59,659 nt of DNA from the NCBI GenBank assembly GCA_934394435.1, contig CAKRRN010000010.1, positions 1-59,659 on the forward strand, in the 5' to 3' direction. The position numbers and the translations under genes are program-made. Of the stretch, positions 17,048 through 27,881 are shown one piece after another. The stretch is from an uncultured Bacteroidaceae bacterium. GTDB taxonomy: Bacteria; Bacteroidota; Bacteroidia; Bacteroidales; Bacteroidaceae. Each line of letters opens with the position of its first letter. Within the stretch, counting starts at the first letter, position 1. Below the pieces are notes generated by a model, which had not been told where the DNA came from, searched no databases, and saw nothing but the letters and a program-made list of their open reading frames with translations.

Positions 17048-20000
17048 ATGAACAAACTTATTAAGCTTATATTGCTTTGGGTAATAGCCATGATGGCATT
17101 GCCCGCAAGTGCACAGCAACGGCGTATCTCCGGTACCGTATCGGATGCTATTGATGTCATCATGGGTGCCAACGTTGTGGAGAAAGACAAGAATAACCGT
17201 ATTGTCAGCCAGACTGTGACGGATATGAATGGTAATTTTACCATGAATATCAAAGATCCTAACAATACGCTGTATATCTCTTTCATGGGCTACAAGACGT
17301 TTGCCCAGAAGGTTGGCAGCAAGAATGTGTTTAAGGTTACCCTTGAGGATAATGTCAAGACTCTGAAGGAGGCCGTGGTTACTGCCAAGAAGAATGCTCC
17401 TACTACAGGTCTTGAGATTCCTGCACGTGAGTATGCTGGCGCAACCGCCAAGTTCAATATGTCAGATGTGGAAGGTTTGGCCTTCGAGTCTGTCGACCAG
17501 GCTTTGCAGGGACAGGTTGCAGGTTTGGATATCGTGCCAAACTCAGGTAACCTTGGTTCGGGTACCACCATGCGTCTGCGTGGTACAACCACCATCAATG
17601 GTAATGCACAGCCTCTGATTGTTGTGAATGACCATATCTTTGAATTGCCCGATGATGCTCAGGATACGAATTTTGAGACAATGGACAACGAAGAGCAGTT
17701 CTCAACACTGCTGAACGTGAACCCTGAGGATATTGAGAGCATCACCATTCTGAAGGATGCTGCCTCTGCTGCTAAGTGGGGTATGCGTGGTTCTAACGGT
17801 GTTATCGAAATCAAGTTGCGTCGTGGTCACAAAGGCCCCACCAACGTGGCTTTCTCTTATAAGTTCAATGGAACATGGCAGCCCGATGGCTATAAGATGC
17901 TGAACGGTGATGGATACACCATGATGTTGAAGGAAGCTTATTACAACCCCAATCAGGTTCCTACAGAAATTCCTGAGTTGGACTATAATAAGGAGTATCC
18001 TTTCATCTACAATCATTATAGCCACAACACAGATTGGGTTGACGCTGTAACACAGTTTGGTAAGGAGCATAAGTATTATGTTACACTCTCTGGTGGTGGT
18101 GATAAGGCTACCTTCCGTATCAGTGCAGGTTACGATAAGAGCACAGGTACCATTATTGGTCAGAAGCTCGATCGTTTCACCACAGCTACAGCTTTGGACT
18201 ACTATGTGAGTGATCGTATCAAGTTCAGCAGTAACATCAACTTGACTTTCACCACAAACCACAAGAATTACGGTAATGATATCTTGGCTCGTGCTTACAA
18301 TGCTATGCCAAACATGAGCATATATGAGTATGATGTGAACGGTAATCGTACAGGTAATTACTTCAATATGCTGCCCTTGGCTGCTACTTATTCTACATCT
18401 GATACAAAGGCATCTTATCAGAACGGATATCGTACTTCCTATGAGTTGCGTGACCAGTTTGTGAATGGTAACCCTGTGGCACGTGCTATGAAGGCATGGT
18501 GGAAGCAGAAGCAGTATAACTTGACTCCTCAGTTCAGCTTGGAATACAAGCTCTTGGGTAAGGATGATGATCACCATCGTTTGAATTATGTTGGTGATGT
18601 TCAGCTGAATATTTACAATACAAGTGATGATCAGTACTGTCCCAGTGAGTTGAAGACCATGGACTGGGTATGGGGTGGTGATAATGCTGCCGCTCTGACC
18701 TCCAACGAACGTAACTATGTTAGTAATGATGAGTATAAGTCATTAGAGTTTACAACCCGTCACGACTTACGTTACTATTCTGCATTCAAGAACAAAGATC
18801 ATAGTCTGAGTGCTTTGGTTCGTTTTGAAATGGCTACAGGTAGCAGTAGCACACAGAATCTGGGTCTATGGAACGTACCCGATGGTATCACAGATCCTAC
18901 TGTTGTAGCTTTGCTTCGCAGTGCAAGTTCTGGTAATAGTGAATGGAGAAGCCATAGCTTCTATGAGCAGGTTCACTATGCTTACAAAGGAAAGTACTCT
19001 TTGGATGCCACTCTGCGTACTGATGGTAGCACCAGTTTCGGCGCAGGTCATAAGTATGGAACATTCCCCTCTATCGGTGGTCGTTGGAACATCAGTGATG
19101 AGAAGTTTATGACATGGAGTAAGAAGTGGTTGAGCATGTTGGGCTTCCGTCCTACATGGGGTATCACAGGTAATACTGGTGGTAGCGGTTCTGACCAATA
19201 CAACAAGTATGTGTCAAGTGGCTATTACAACAATCACCAGGTAATTAAGCCTGAAAATCTGTCGCTGACAGAGTTGAAGTGGGAGAAGACCAAACAGTGG
19301 AACTTGGGATTCAACCTTGGTCTGTTGGATGATTTGCTGAGCTTTGAATTGGAAGTTTACAACAAGAAGACCACTGACCTGTTGATGAACAGTCTGCGTA
19401 TTCCCAGTGCAAACGGTTTCAGCAGCCTGTCTAAGGCTAACGTAGGTGTTTTGCGCAACAAGGGTTGGGAGTTGAATGCTTACACTTCTAAGTTTGCAAG
19501 AGTAGGTAAGTTCTCTATGAAGTTGCGTGGTAACATCGCTCAGAACTTCAATAAGGTTGAGGAAATGGATCCTCTGATTCTTGAGGCTTTGAATGGTGCA
19601 GAGACTTATCAGCCAAAGAATCTGAGTTATAATAACCGTGTTCAGATTGGCAACGCATTGGGTTCTATCTATGGTTTGAAGTACAAGGGTGTTTATCGTT
19701 ATGATTATGACCACAACGGTTTCACAACAGCTTCTATCAGCTCTTATGGTTATGCAGAGGTGAACAATTCTGGTTATGATGCTCAGGGCAATCCTATCAA
19801 CACAGCTGCTGCTGCACAGCGCCGTGGTGAGAACTTTACATGTCCTATTGCATATGACGCTGACGGCAATATGCTTACCGATGCCAAGGGTATTCCATTG
19901 CCTATGTATTATTGCTACAACGAGAGTTACAGAAAGCAGTTCCAAGGTGGTGATGCCATCTATGAGGATATAAATCACGATGGACAGATTGACCGTTATG

Positions 20001-20527
20001 ATATGGTATATCTGGGTAACTCTAACCCCAAGTGTAACGGTGGTTTCGGTTTCACACTGTATTATGGCAAGTTCTCTTTGAATACGGGCTTCAACTTCCG
20101 TATGGGTAACAAGATTATCAACTTGGCACGTGCCAACTATGAGAGCATGCTTAGCAATACAAACCAGAGTTTTGCTACCACATGGCGTTGGCGTAAGAAT
20201 GGTGATGAGACCGTTATTCCTCGTGCTTTGACTTCTGTTAATGGCTTCAGTAGTTATAACTCACTCCCCAGCGATCGCTATGTGGAGAACGGTAACTATC
20301 TCCGTTTGCAGTACGTACAGTTGAGCTACGACTTCGATGTCCAGAAGCTTAAGAAGTATGGTATTCGTCAGTTGAAGTTGTTCGCATCTGCCAACAACGT
20401 ATGGTGCTGGACTAAGTACACGGGTGTGGATCCTGACGTTTCTCCCCAGGGATTCTCAGTCTGCACTGATAACAGCAGAACCCCACGTACCAAGTCATTT
20501 ACATGCAGTGTAAACCTCAGTTTCTAA
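17048..20527 (+). CDS. SusC/RagA-family TonB-linked outer-membrane protein (copy 1)
   Basis: This 1159-residue TonB-dependent transporter imports oligosaccharides or peptides with its SusD partner. It has a signal peptide (MNKLIKLILLWVIAMMALPASAQ), then a carboxypeptidase-D regulatory-like domain (RRISGTVSDA to ISFMGYKT, residues about 25-85), a TonB box region near KEAVVTAKK, a plug domain containing the SusC signature GMRGSNGVIEIKLRRG-like segment near residues 249-264, and the beta-barrel. It ends with the aromatic terminal strand FTCSVNLSF, as expected for an outer-membrane barrel. It follows the FAS1 gene by 12 nt and precedes SusD by 12 nt, so the three form one operon. Confidence 0.93.
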   Translation: MNKLIKLILLWVIAMMALPASAQQRRISGTVSDAIDVIMGANVVEKDKNNRIVSQTVTDMNGNFTMNIKDPNNTLYISFMGYKTFAQKVGSKNVFKVTLEDNVKTLKEAVVTAKKNAPTTGLEIPAREYAGATAKFNMSDVEGLAFESVDQALQGQVAGLDIVPNSGNLGSGTTMRLRGTTTINGNAQPLIVVNDHIFELPDDAQDTNFETMDNEEQFSTLLNVNPEDIESITILKDAASAAKWGMRGSNGVIEIKLRRGHKGPTNVAFSYKFNGTWQPDGYKMLNGDGYTMMLKEAYYNPNQVPTEIPELDYNKEYPFIYNHYSHNTDWVDAVTQFGKEHKYYVTLSGGGDKATFRISAGYDKSTGTIIGQKLDRFTTATALDYYVSDRIKFSSNINLTFTTNHKNYGNDILARAYNAMPNMSIYEYDVNGNRTGNYFNMLPLAATYSTSDTKASYQNGYRTSYELRDQFVNGNPVARAMKAWWKQKQYNLTPQFSLEYKLLGKDDDHHRLNYVGDVQLNIYNTSDDQYCPSELKTMDWVWGGDNAAALTSNERNYVSNDEYKSLEFTTRHDLRYYSAFKNKDHSLSALVRFEMATGSSSTQNLGLWNVPDGITDPTVVALLRSASSGNSEWRSHSFYEQVHYAYKGKYSLDATLRTDGSTSFGAGHKYGTFPSIGGRWNISDEKFMTWSKKWLSMLGFRPTWGITGNTGGSGSDQYNKYVSSGYYNNHQVIKPENLSLTELKWEKTKQWNLGFNLGLLDDLLSFELEVYNKKTTDLLMNSLRIPSANGFSSLSKANVGVLRNKGWELNAYTSKFARVGKFSMKLRGNIAQNFNKVEEMDPLILEALNGAETYQPKNLSYNNRVQIGNALGSIYGLKYKGVYRYDYDHNGFTTASISSYGYAEVNNSGYDAQGNPINTAAAAQRRGENFTCPIAYDADGNMLTDAKGIPLPMYYCYNESYRKQFQGGDAIYEDINHDGQIDRYDMVYLGNSNPKCNGGFGFTLYYGKFSLNTGFNFRMGNKIINLARANYESMLSNTNQSFATTWRWRKNGDETVIPRALTSVNGFSSYNSLPSDRYVENGNYLRLQYVQLSYDFDVQKLKKYGIRQLKLFASANNVWCWTKYTGVDPDVSPQGFSVCTDNSRTPRTKSFTCSVNLSF

Positions 20528-20539
20528 AATTAAGTTGAC

Positions 20540-22429
20540 ATGAAAAGTAAGATATATATATCAATGTCCTCCTGCCTAATAGGGATGTTGGCCTTTACGG
20601 CTACATCCTGCGAGGACTGGCTGACCGTATATCCTCAGAATAAGGTTGTAGAAGAGGAGTTCTGGGAGGACAAGAATGACCTGGAGGGCGTTCGCTATGG
20701 TGCCTATCACCAGATGGCTGGTACTGTAAAGAAGTTGGCTGTATGGGGCGACCTGCGTTCAGATAGCTATAATCTGAATCGTACCAAGACCAACAAAATG
20801 GATGACTATGATACTTATAATGAGATAATGAAAGGTATGCCTGATTCCAGTATGACTGTTTTTGACTGGGAAAATGTATACAAGACTATCAATCTCTGTA
20901 ATAAGGTCCTTTCTCATGGTGATGAGATTCTTGCCAAAGACGCTCAGTTTACCACTACGGAATGGTATCAGATGCGTGCTGAGATGAAGGCTCTGCGTGC
21001 GTTGAACTACTTCTATCTGATTAGAGCTTTCAAGGATGTTCCTTATACAACTCGAGTTATCAATAACGACCGAGAGGTAACAACCTTTGGACAGACAAAC
21101 CAGTTGGAGGTTCTCGATTCTATTATCGTTGACTGTGAGAGTGTGAAGGGACAGGCCCGTAACCGTTTCACGAGCACTTCTGACTCGAAGGGTCTTATCA
21201 CGAACTGTGCAATTTACGCAATGTTGGCAGACATGTATCTCTGGCGTGCTTCTTTGCACCAAGGGCGTGGCATGATGCAGGATACTGTTAAGGTGGACAC
21301 AGGCTATGTGGCACACAGTGTGAATGGTGACTATCAGATTGCAGCTGATTATGCAGACCGTTCTTTGGCATCTCTCGCCAAGCAGAATGAAGACCGTTAT
21401 AGCAGTTCTTTCAATCCCAATATGGTTGAGACAGAGAATTATGGTCTGACAAACTGTGACATGATTGAGAATGATTTCATTGGTGCATACCAGTCTACAG
21501 ATCCTACCTTGAGTGCTCAGGATGAAATCTTCAAGAAAGGTAATAGTGTTGAGAGTATCTTCGAGCTTCAGTTTACAACCAACCAGCAGAAGAACGACGC
21601 TGTAAACTGGCTGTATGGTTACACCAATACATCGCATCTTGAGGTTAGCACGGATGCTATCGGCCAGTGCTTCGGAGGATGGGGCAATGCCAAGTATGAC
21701 TCACGTATTTGGGTTGGTGTACAGAATCTGATTACGGAAGATGATGATAACTCAGGAAGCGCTTCTACTCTGAGTGCATACTATTGCACCAAGTGGCAGC
21801 AGCCGAAGTTGTCTTGGACAGGTCAGCAGAGCAATCGTGAAATTAAGAAAGTTACTATTGAGAGTGACTCTTGGAACAACTGGATTGTATATCGCATGAC
21901 AGATGTGATGCTTATCAAGGCTGAAGCTTTGGCATGTATCGGTGGTGCTTCTAACAATACCATTGCCAAGAATATCGTAAATGCCATTCACAGACGTTCA
22001 TTCTGTAACTATAATGAGTCAAAGCCTGTTGATACAAATTTGAGTTCGAACGTTACCAACGGTAATGCAGCTACCAATTCAGACGTTGTTCGTATGGTAA
22101 TGAACGAGCGTCAGATTGAATTGATTGGTGAGGGTAAGCGTTGGTTTGACCTGGTTAGATATGCAGAGCGTAACTCTAATAGCGATGCCGAAGCTGACGA
22201 TGAGCGTGAGAGCACAGAGGAGCATCACGTAGGTAATGGTCAGAAGGGTATGATCAAGATGGTGGATACCTTCATGAGAAATGCTTACTCTAACTACTAC
22301 ACCACTCTGAAGAACAGGTTCAAGAATCGTTACGGACTTTATTGCCCCATTTACTATATGGACGTAAAGGCAAGTAAGGGCAAGCTTTTGCAGAATCCTG
22401 TTTGGAACAAATCTAAGTATGACCAGTAA
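20540..22429 (+). CDS. SusD/RagB-family nutrient-binding lipoprotein (copy 1)
   Basis: This 629-residue lipoprotein is the lid and binding protein of the SusC transporter at the cell surface. The signal peptide ends at Cys24 (TATSC followed by EDW), with acidic residues after the Cys consistent with surface exposure. The N-terminal SusD fold with TPR-like helices is visible in YKTINLCNKVLSHGDEIL and MRAEMKALRALNYFYLIRAFKDVPY. The C-terminal RagB signature VRMVMNERQIELIGEGKRWFDLVRY is near residues 515-540. It sits 12 nt after SusC. The ligand cannot be told from sequence. The nearest enzyme is the GH29 fucosidase 8 kb downstream. Confidence 0.93.
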   Translation: MKSKIYISMSSCLIGMLAFTATSCEDWLTVYPQNKVVEEEFWEDKNDLEGVRYGAYHQMAGTVKKLAVWGDLRSDSYNLNRTKTNKMDDYDTYNEIMKGMPDSSMTVFDWENVYKTINLCNKVLSHGDEILAKDAQFTTTEWYQMRAEMKALRALNYFYLIRAFKDVPYTTRVINNDREVTTFGQTNQLEVLDSIIVDCESVKGQARNRFTSTSDSKGLITNCAIYAMLADMYLWRASLHQGRGMMQDTVKVDTGYVAHSVNGDYQIAADYADRSLASLAKQNEDRYSSSFNPNMVETENYGLTNCDMIENDFIGAYQSTDPTLSAQDEIFKKGNSVESIFELQFTTNQQKNDAVNWLYGYTNTSHLEVSTDAIGQCFGGWGNAKYDSRIWVGVQNLITEDDDNSGSASTLSAYYCTKWQQPKLSWTGQQSNREIKKVTIESDSWNNWIVYRMTDVMLIKAEALACIGGASNNTIAKNIVNAIHRRSFCNYNESKPVDTNLSSNVTNGNAATNSDVVRMVMNERQIELIGEGKRWFDLVRYAERNSNSDAEADDERESTEEHHVGNGQKGMIKMVDTFMRNAYSNYYTTLKNRFKNRYGLYCPIYYMDVKASKGKLLQNPVWNKSKYDQ

Positions 22430-22477
22430 ATCAGAGAATGTACATATAGTATTATATTGTATAAATTCAAAAGAATT

Positions 22478-24415
22478 ATGGCAAACAAGAAATTAAACAA
22501 ATACATTGGTACAGTAATTCTGGGAACAGCCATCTTGGCTGTACCCGGATGCTCTGACACCTGGGATGAGCACTATGATGGTGGGGGTAATGGAGAAGTT
22601 GCCACCAAGACGTTGTGGGAGCAGATTGAGAGCAATCCCGAATTGAGCAAGTTCGCCGAAATAGCTAAACACGCCAAGTATTATCGTGACGAGAAACACC
22701 CCGTCAACGGATATACTTTTGCTGATGTGCTAAAGGGCGGTCAGGTGAATACCGTATGGGCACCTGAGAATAGTGCTATTTCTGATGAGGAGTATCAGAA
22801 GTTGATGACTATGGCAGAGAATGACGGCTATAACCTCCAACAACAGTTTATGGGTAACCATATCGCTCTGTGGAGACGTGATTTCTCTGGATCGGATGTT
22901 GACACCGTAAAGGCTATTAACGGTAAGAACTTGATTTTCGACAAATCAAAGGGCACATTCCAGAATGAGCCTATAAACGTTAAGAATGTACCTGCTGTCA
23001 ATGGTATCTTGCACACCTTGAAGGGTATTGCTGAGTTTAAGTACAACCTTTATGAGTATTTGAAGTTTAGTGGCACCACGACAACCATGCATGACTACGT
23101 AGTGGCACGCGATACCACCTATTTCTCTTCTGGCTCAAGTATCGAGGGTCGTCCTGACGAAAATGGTAACCCCACGTATGTTGATAGTGTATATTTCACT
23201 TCAAACCGTATGCTCAGCAGTCGTTACTATCTCCCCAACACGGGTGCAGATGACTGGATGATGATGGAGAAAAGTTTTGGTGAGGGAATCGATCGTGAGG
23301 ACTCTTCGTACATCATGATTATCCCCACCGATGCTGGATGGACAGAGGCTTACAACAAGCTGAAGCCCTATTATAACTACGCCACTTCTTATGAGGATAA
23401 GATAAAGGGTAACCAAGGTACAGTATATGTATACAACAACCTCAACTCAGATTCTCTTCAGAAGATGAGTGTCGATATGGACATTATCACTCCGTTGGTG
23501 TTTAATGTACATAAGCAGGGTAAGGAAAATGGCAACAAGAAGGCAGCCATGTGGGAGCTTGATAACTTTATTCCTACCAAGGGTGCCGCTGCCGAGTATT
23601 TCCTCAATTCTGTTGGCGATACCTTGCGTAACACTCCTGAATGGGACAAGACCACACTCTTCAGTGGCAGAGAAGTGAAGATGAGTAATGGTTATGGCTA
23701 TCTGTCAGATTCTTGGAATTATCCTGTTGAGTTCTACAAGCCTGATGTGGTGGTGGAGATGTCTTATGGCATGTTCTACAATACCTCAAGTTCTTCTGCT
23801 TACAAAGCAGGTTCGGGTACTTCCTCACAGTCTTTCAATAATGAGAATTACAAGGATATCTCATCCAAGTATGGAAAAGTGAGCAACAACAACTTCTATC
23901 TGCTTGAGAACCCGGGAGCATCCTCTGGTGCAAAGGTTGAAATAGCCCTTTATGGTAACTATTCAGGTGCGTATGTACCCAGTGCTCAGGTGATGAGTGG
24001 CAAGTATGACATTCAGGTTGTGGTGGTTCCTTACTACTATAAGATGATTGCTGATGCTGGCACAATAGATTCTTCTTACTATGATTCTCTCTACGTGGAC
24101 TCAGTGGCAAAGAAGAATATGAATAAGTTCACCACTCGTATACGCTATTGCAATGGTGCTGCACGTGATGTGCAAAGCAAGGAAGTGACCAGCACTACCG
24201 ATGGACTGAGAGTGGATACGATAACCGTTGCCCAGGATTTCGAGTTCCCATACTCATATAAGAATCTCCGCTATAGTTATCCAACCATCACTATTGAGAG
24301 TAAGGCAAGTGCAAGTGACAGACGTAAGGGTTATATCCTGCCTATCTGTATTGACCAGATTATTCTGAAGAGCAAAGAGACTGGTAACGTAGTAGTTGTT
24401 GACCCTAAGGAATAA
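22478..24415 (+). CDS. Fasciclin (FAS1) domain surface lipoprotein (second)
   Basis: This protein has 645 residues from the ATG at 22478. The frame is open from a TTG at 22457, which I reject because the ATG gives a normal lipoprotein signal peptide ending at Cys25 (LAVPGC followed by SDTWDEHYD). A first FAS1-like domain spans about residues 42-200 (LWEQIESNPELSKFAEIAKHAKYY, then VNTVWAPENSAISDEEYQKL). A second covers about residues 205-370 (YIMIIPTDAGWTEAYNKL). The last third (KVEIALYGNYSGAYVPSAQVMSGKYDIQVVVVPYYYK) looks like a beta-rich module. It lies 48 nt after SusD copy 1 and 9 nt before SusC copy 2. It therefore repeats the FAS1-SusC-SusD layout. Confidence 0.75.
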   Translation: MANKKLNKYIGTVILGTAILAVPGCSDTWDEHYDGGGNGEVATKTLWEQIESNPELSKFAEIAKHAKYYRDEKHPVNGYTFADVLKGGQVNTVWAPENSAISDEEYQKLMTMAENDGYNLQQQFMGNHIALWRRDFSGSDVDTVKAINGKNLIFDKSKGTFQNEPINVKNVPAVNGILHTLKGIAEFKYNLYEYLKFSGTTTTMHDYVVARDTTYFSSGSSIEGRPDENGNPTYVDSVYFTSNRMLSSRYYLPNTGADDWMMMEKSFGEGIDREDSSYIMIIPTDAGWTEAYNKLKPYYNYATSYEDKIKGNQGTVYVYNNLNSDSLQKMSVDMDIITPLVFNVHKQGKENGNKKAAMWELDNFIPTKGAAAEYFLNSVGDTLRNTPEWDKTTLFSGREVKMSNGYGYLSDSWNYPVEFYKPDVVVEMSYGMFYNTSSSSAYKAGSGTSSQSFNNENYKDISSKYGKVSNNNFYLLENPGASSGAKVEIALYGNYSGAYVPSAQVMSGKYDIQVVVVPYYYKMIADAGTIDSSYYDSLYVDSVAKKNMNKFTTRIRYCNGAARDVQSKEVTSTTDGLRVDTITVAQDFEFPYSYKNLRYSYPTITIESKASASDRRKGYILPICIDQIILKSKETGNVVVVDPKE

Positions 24416-24424
24416 AATAAGATT

Positions 24425-27400
24425 ATGAAAAATATTTTCAATCATACATTCGTGCACAGAGCATTGGGCGCAAGCCTGTGCGTGCTGATGCTATCTGGCT
24501 TGAGCATTTCTCGCGTGTATGCGCAGGCAGAGGATGGCGATACAGTTGCAGTACGTCGTATAGCAAAAGCTAAGAAGGGCAAGCAGTACCCGACAAAGAG
24601 TGTGACGGGTAAGGTTACCGATAATGCCACAGGTGAGCCTATGGGTGGTGTGCGCGTTCAGGCTTTGGGGCTTGAGGCTTACTCAACCCTTACAGAGGAA
24701 GATGGTTCTTATAAGCTGGATATACCTGTATTCTCAGATGCAGTGTATGTTTATGCTGAAGGCTATAATCCATTGCAGGCTGCTGTAAAGAATGGTGAGG
24801 CTAACGCTTCATTGATAACAACGCAGTTCAATGCCTACTATACGGAAGGTACTTCTATTACTGCACAGCGTACGGCTACTATCAGTGAGACCAGCGGTGT
24901 CAGCATTGATGATGATATCGAACGTAAGTTGGGTGGAGATATCTACACGACAAAGCGTAATGGTCTTCCCGGAATTGGTTCTTATATGACCATTCGTGGT
25001 GTCAACTCACTGAACGCAAACACACAGCCAATGATTATCGTGGATGGCAATATCATTGACACCCAGTATGATCGTACAACCATGCACGAGGGATTCTATA
25101 ACAATATCCTTCTGAGCATTGACCCTGAGAACGTAGAGAGCGTACAGGTGATAAAGAATGCCACAGCACTTTATGGTGCAAAGGGTGCTAATGGTGCGCT
25201 TATCATTACCACAAAGCGTGGTAAGAGCATGGCCACAAAGATTAACGTTCGTGTTTACGGTGGCGCTGAGCTGACTCCTAAGAAACTGGATATGCTAAGC
25301 GGTGATCAGTACTCTTCATATCTGAGTGATATGGTAAGTACTGTGAAGAATAACAAGACAAGTTCGCTGGATGCTTATCGCTTCTTGGACAAGAGCCCTA
25401 GCAACTATTACCGTAAGATCTTCAGCAATAACACAGACTGGCAAAAGGATATGTACCGCAATGCCATGACCCAAAACTACAAGATTAGTGTGGAAGGTGG
25501 TGATGAAATCGGTATGTATGACCTCTCGTTGGGCTACACAAAGAGTGAGAGCACTGGCGAAGGTACCGATATGAATCGTCTGAATCTGCGTTTCAATACC
25601 GATATCAAGATTTTCTCGAAGTTGAGCACCGAATTGGATATCGCTTATAGCCAGAGTAGTTATAGCATTTTGGACAACGGATGGAGTGAGGACTATTCTA
25701 TGCAGAACATAGGTTCTACAAATGTACTTGGACTCATCCAGGCTCCATTCCTCAGTCCCTATGCTTATTACTATGACGAGAATGCTACTGATGCATATGC
25801 TTCAGATCGTTTGAGACTCTCTCGTGAGTACGCTGGTAAGTACGGTGCTACCAACAGCGATCTCATTCAGAACCCATTCAATTTCTCAAACTCTATCAAC
25901 ACGGGTACAGACGTGATGAATGAGGCTTTGCGTAATCCCTACTGGATTCTGAAGAACGGTGACGGTAACAACAAGAACTATGCACAGACCACTCAGATCA
26001 ATCTGAATGTGAAGCCCACCTATCAGGTGACCAAGACTTTCTCTATCAGTGACCGGTTTAACTTCAACATGAACCGTGGCAATGAGAAGTATTTCTTGCC
26101 TGTTAGTGGTACCACCTCTTATTATCTGCAGGATTTGGGCGATGTGACCAGTGTGCAGAAGACTTTCTTCTCTAAGGCTACCACCTTGCAGAATGATCTT
26201 CGTCTGAACTGGGCAAATACCTATGGTGCACATTATATAAATGTGTATGGCGGTTGGCGTTACAATAATTATTCCTACAGTTACAACTACATGCAGGGAT
26301 ACAACAACGAGAACGATAAGCTGCCTATCCTGTCTAAGGATATGAAGTACATCAACTATGGTGGTACTAACGACAACTGGATTGACATGGCTTACTATTT
26401 CGATGCCAACTATAACTACAAGCATCGTTATTTCGCTGACTTTACTGTCAGCTCTCAGGCCAGCAGCCGTTTCGGTGATAACACCAAAGATGGCTTCCAA
26501 CTGGGTGGTGTTAGTTGGGGCGTCTTCCCCTCATTGCAGTTAGGTTGGGTTCTTACCAATGAGTCTTGGTTCAAGACTGGCAAGGGTGTCAACTATTTGA
26601 AACTGACTGCTGGTGTTGACCAGAGTGGTAACGATGATCTTGACTACTATGCTTCTCGTACATACTGGGAGAGTGTGAATGTTTCTCATAACACAGTAGG
26701 TCTCTACCTGAAGAATATTGAGAACAGCACCATCCAGTGGGAGACTACTACCAAGTACAATGTGGCTTTGCAGGGTAGCTTCTTGAACAACCGTTTGCAG
26801 GCAGGTCTTGACCTCTATTGGCACAAGACAGACAATCTGCTTACCATGCGTGAACTTCCTTACATTTCTGGTATGTCAAACAAGTACTGGACTAATGACG
26901 GTCAGTTGAAGAATAAGGGTGTTGAAGTGAATGTAAACGCTGCCCTTATCAACAAGAAGGACTGGAAGTGGGAAGTTGGTGCAACGATGGGTCATTACAA
27001 CAACAAGATTACCAAGTTGCCTGGTGGAAAGAGCAATACCATTACTCTGACCGATGTGAACGGTGGTCACAAGCAGACTATCCACGGTTTTACAAACAGC
27101 GTATATGGCGAGGATAATATTCTGACAGCTGTTGGTTATGCTGTAGGTAGCTTCTACGGATGGCAGACCGATGGTATCTTGAAGGACGACCAGCAAGCCA
27201 GCACAGCAGGTGCTCTGGGTTATCTGAAGTATCCTACCGGTTTGGCTGACGAGAACAAGAAGTATTACAATTTCCAGGCTGGTGACGTGAAGTTTGTTGA
27301 CCAGAATGGTGATGGTGTGATAGATGATGCTGACCGTGTGGTGATAGGTAATCCTAACCCCGACATCTATGGTAACATCTATACCAGTCTTACATGGAAG

Positions 27401-27856
27401 AACCTCCGTCTGGATGCCAACTTCAAGTATAGCCTTGGTAATGATATCTACAACTATCAGCGTTCAGAGATTGAAGGTCTAAATACCACATACAACCAGA
27501 CTACCGCAGCTTTGCGTCGCTGGAACTATGAGGGACAGGTGACTGATATGCCAAAGGCTTGCTATACCTATAGTGATGACTGGCGCAACAACGAGCGTAT
27601 GTCTGACCGTTGGATAGAGGATGGTAGTTATCTGAAACTGAAGAATATTCGTCTTACCTATAAGATTCCTTATAGCAACAGCTGGTTGCAGGGTCTGAAG
27701 GTTTGGGGTGAAGCCAACAACGTCTTTACTGTAACCAAGTACTTGGGCACAGATCCTGAGATGAGCAGCCGTAATAGTGTTCTCTATCAGGGTATTGACA
27801 CTGGTATGATTCCTAACGGACGTAGTTTCAATGTAGGTGTATCAATCAACTTGTAA
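24425..27856 (+). CDS. SusC/RagA-family TonB-linked outer-membrane protein (copy 2)
   Basis: This 1143-residue transporter belongs to the same family as the protein at 17048 but is clearly divergent. After the signal peptide (ending near VYAQA) there is a short basic stretch (RRIAKAKKGKQYPTKS), then the carboxypeptidase-D regulatory-like domain (VTGKVTDNATGEPMGGVRV), and a plug with the family signature LYGAKGANGALIITTKRG at about residues 250-267. The plug is preceded by SYMTIRGVNSLNANTQPMIIVDG. The barrel ends in FNVGVSINL. It lies 9 nt after the second FAS1 gene and 25 nt before its SusD. Two different SusC/SusD pairs in a row suggest two ligand specificities under one promoter. Confidence 0.93.
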   Translation: MKNIFNHTFVHRALGASLCVLMLSGLSISRVYAQAEDGDTVAVRRIAKAKKGKQYPTKSVTGKVTDNATGEPMGGVRVQALGLEAYSTLTEEDGSYKLDIPVFSDAVYVYAEGYNPLQAAVKNGEANASLITTQFNAYYTEGTSITAQRTATISETSGVSIDDDIERKLGGDIYTTKRNGLPGIGSYMTIRGVNSLNANTQPMIIVDGNIIDTQYDRTTMHEGFYNNILLSIDPENVESVQVIKNATALYGAKGANGALIITTKRGKSMATKINVRVYGGAELTPKKLDMLSGDQYSSYLSDMVSTVKNNKTSSLDAYRFLDKSPSNYYRKIFSNNTDWQKDMYRNAMTQNYKISVEGGDEIGMYDLSLGYTKSESTGEGTDMNRLNLRFNTDIKIFSKLSTELDIAYSQSSYSILDNGWSEDYSMQNIGSTNVLGLIQAPFLSPYAYYYDENATDAYASDRLRLSREYAGKYGATNSDLIQNPFNFSNSINTGTDVMNEALRNPYWILKNGDGNNKNYAQTTQINLNVKPTYQVTKTFSISDRFNFNMNRGNEKYFLPVSGTTSYYLQDLGDVTSVQKTFFSKATTLQNDLRLNWANTYGAHYINVYGGWRYNNYSYSYNYMQGYNNENDKLPILSKDMKYINYGGTNDNWIDMAYYFDANYNYKHRYFADFTVSSQASSRFGDNTKDGFQLGGVSWGVFPSLQLGWVLTNESWFKTGKGVNYLKLTAGVDQSGNDDLDYYASRTYWESVNVSHNTVGLYLKNIENSTIQWETTTKYNVALQGSFLNNRLQAGLDLYWHKTDNLLTMRELPYISGMSNKYWTNDGQLKNKGVEVNVNAALINKKDWKWEVGATMGHYNNKITKLPGGKSNTITLTDVNGGHKQTIHGFTNSVYGEDNILTAVGYAVGSFYGWQTDGILKDDQQASTAGALGYLKYPTGLADENKKYYNFQAGDVKFVDQNGDGVIDDADRVVIGNPNPDIYGNIYTSLTWKNLRLDANFKYSLGNDIYNYQRSEIEGLNTTYNQTTAALRRWNYEGQVTDMPKACYTYSDDWRNNERMSDRWIEDGSYLKLKNIRLTYKIPYSNSWLQGLKVWGEANNVFTVTKYLGTDPEMSSRNSVLYQGIDTGMIPNGRSFNVGVSINL

Positions 27857-27881
27857 TCATTGAATCAAAGGATATAAGATT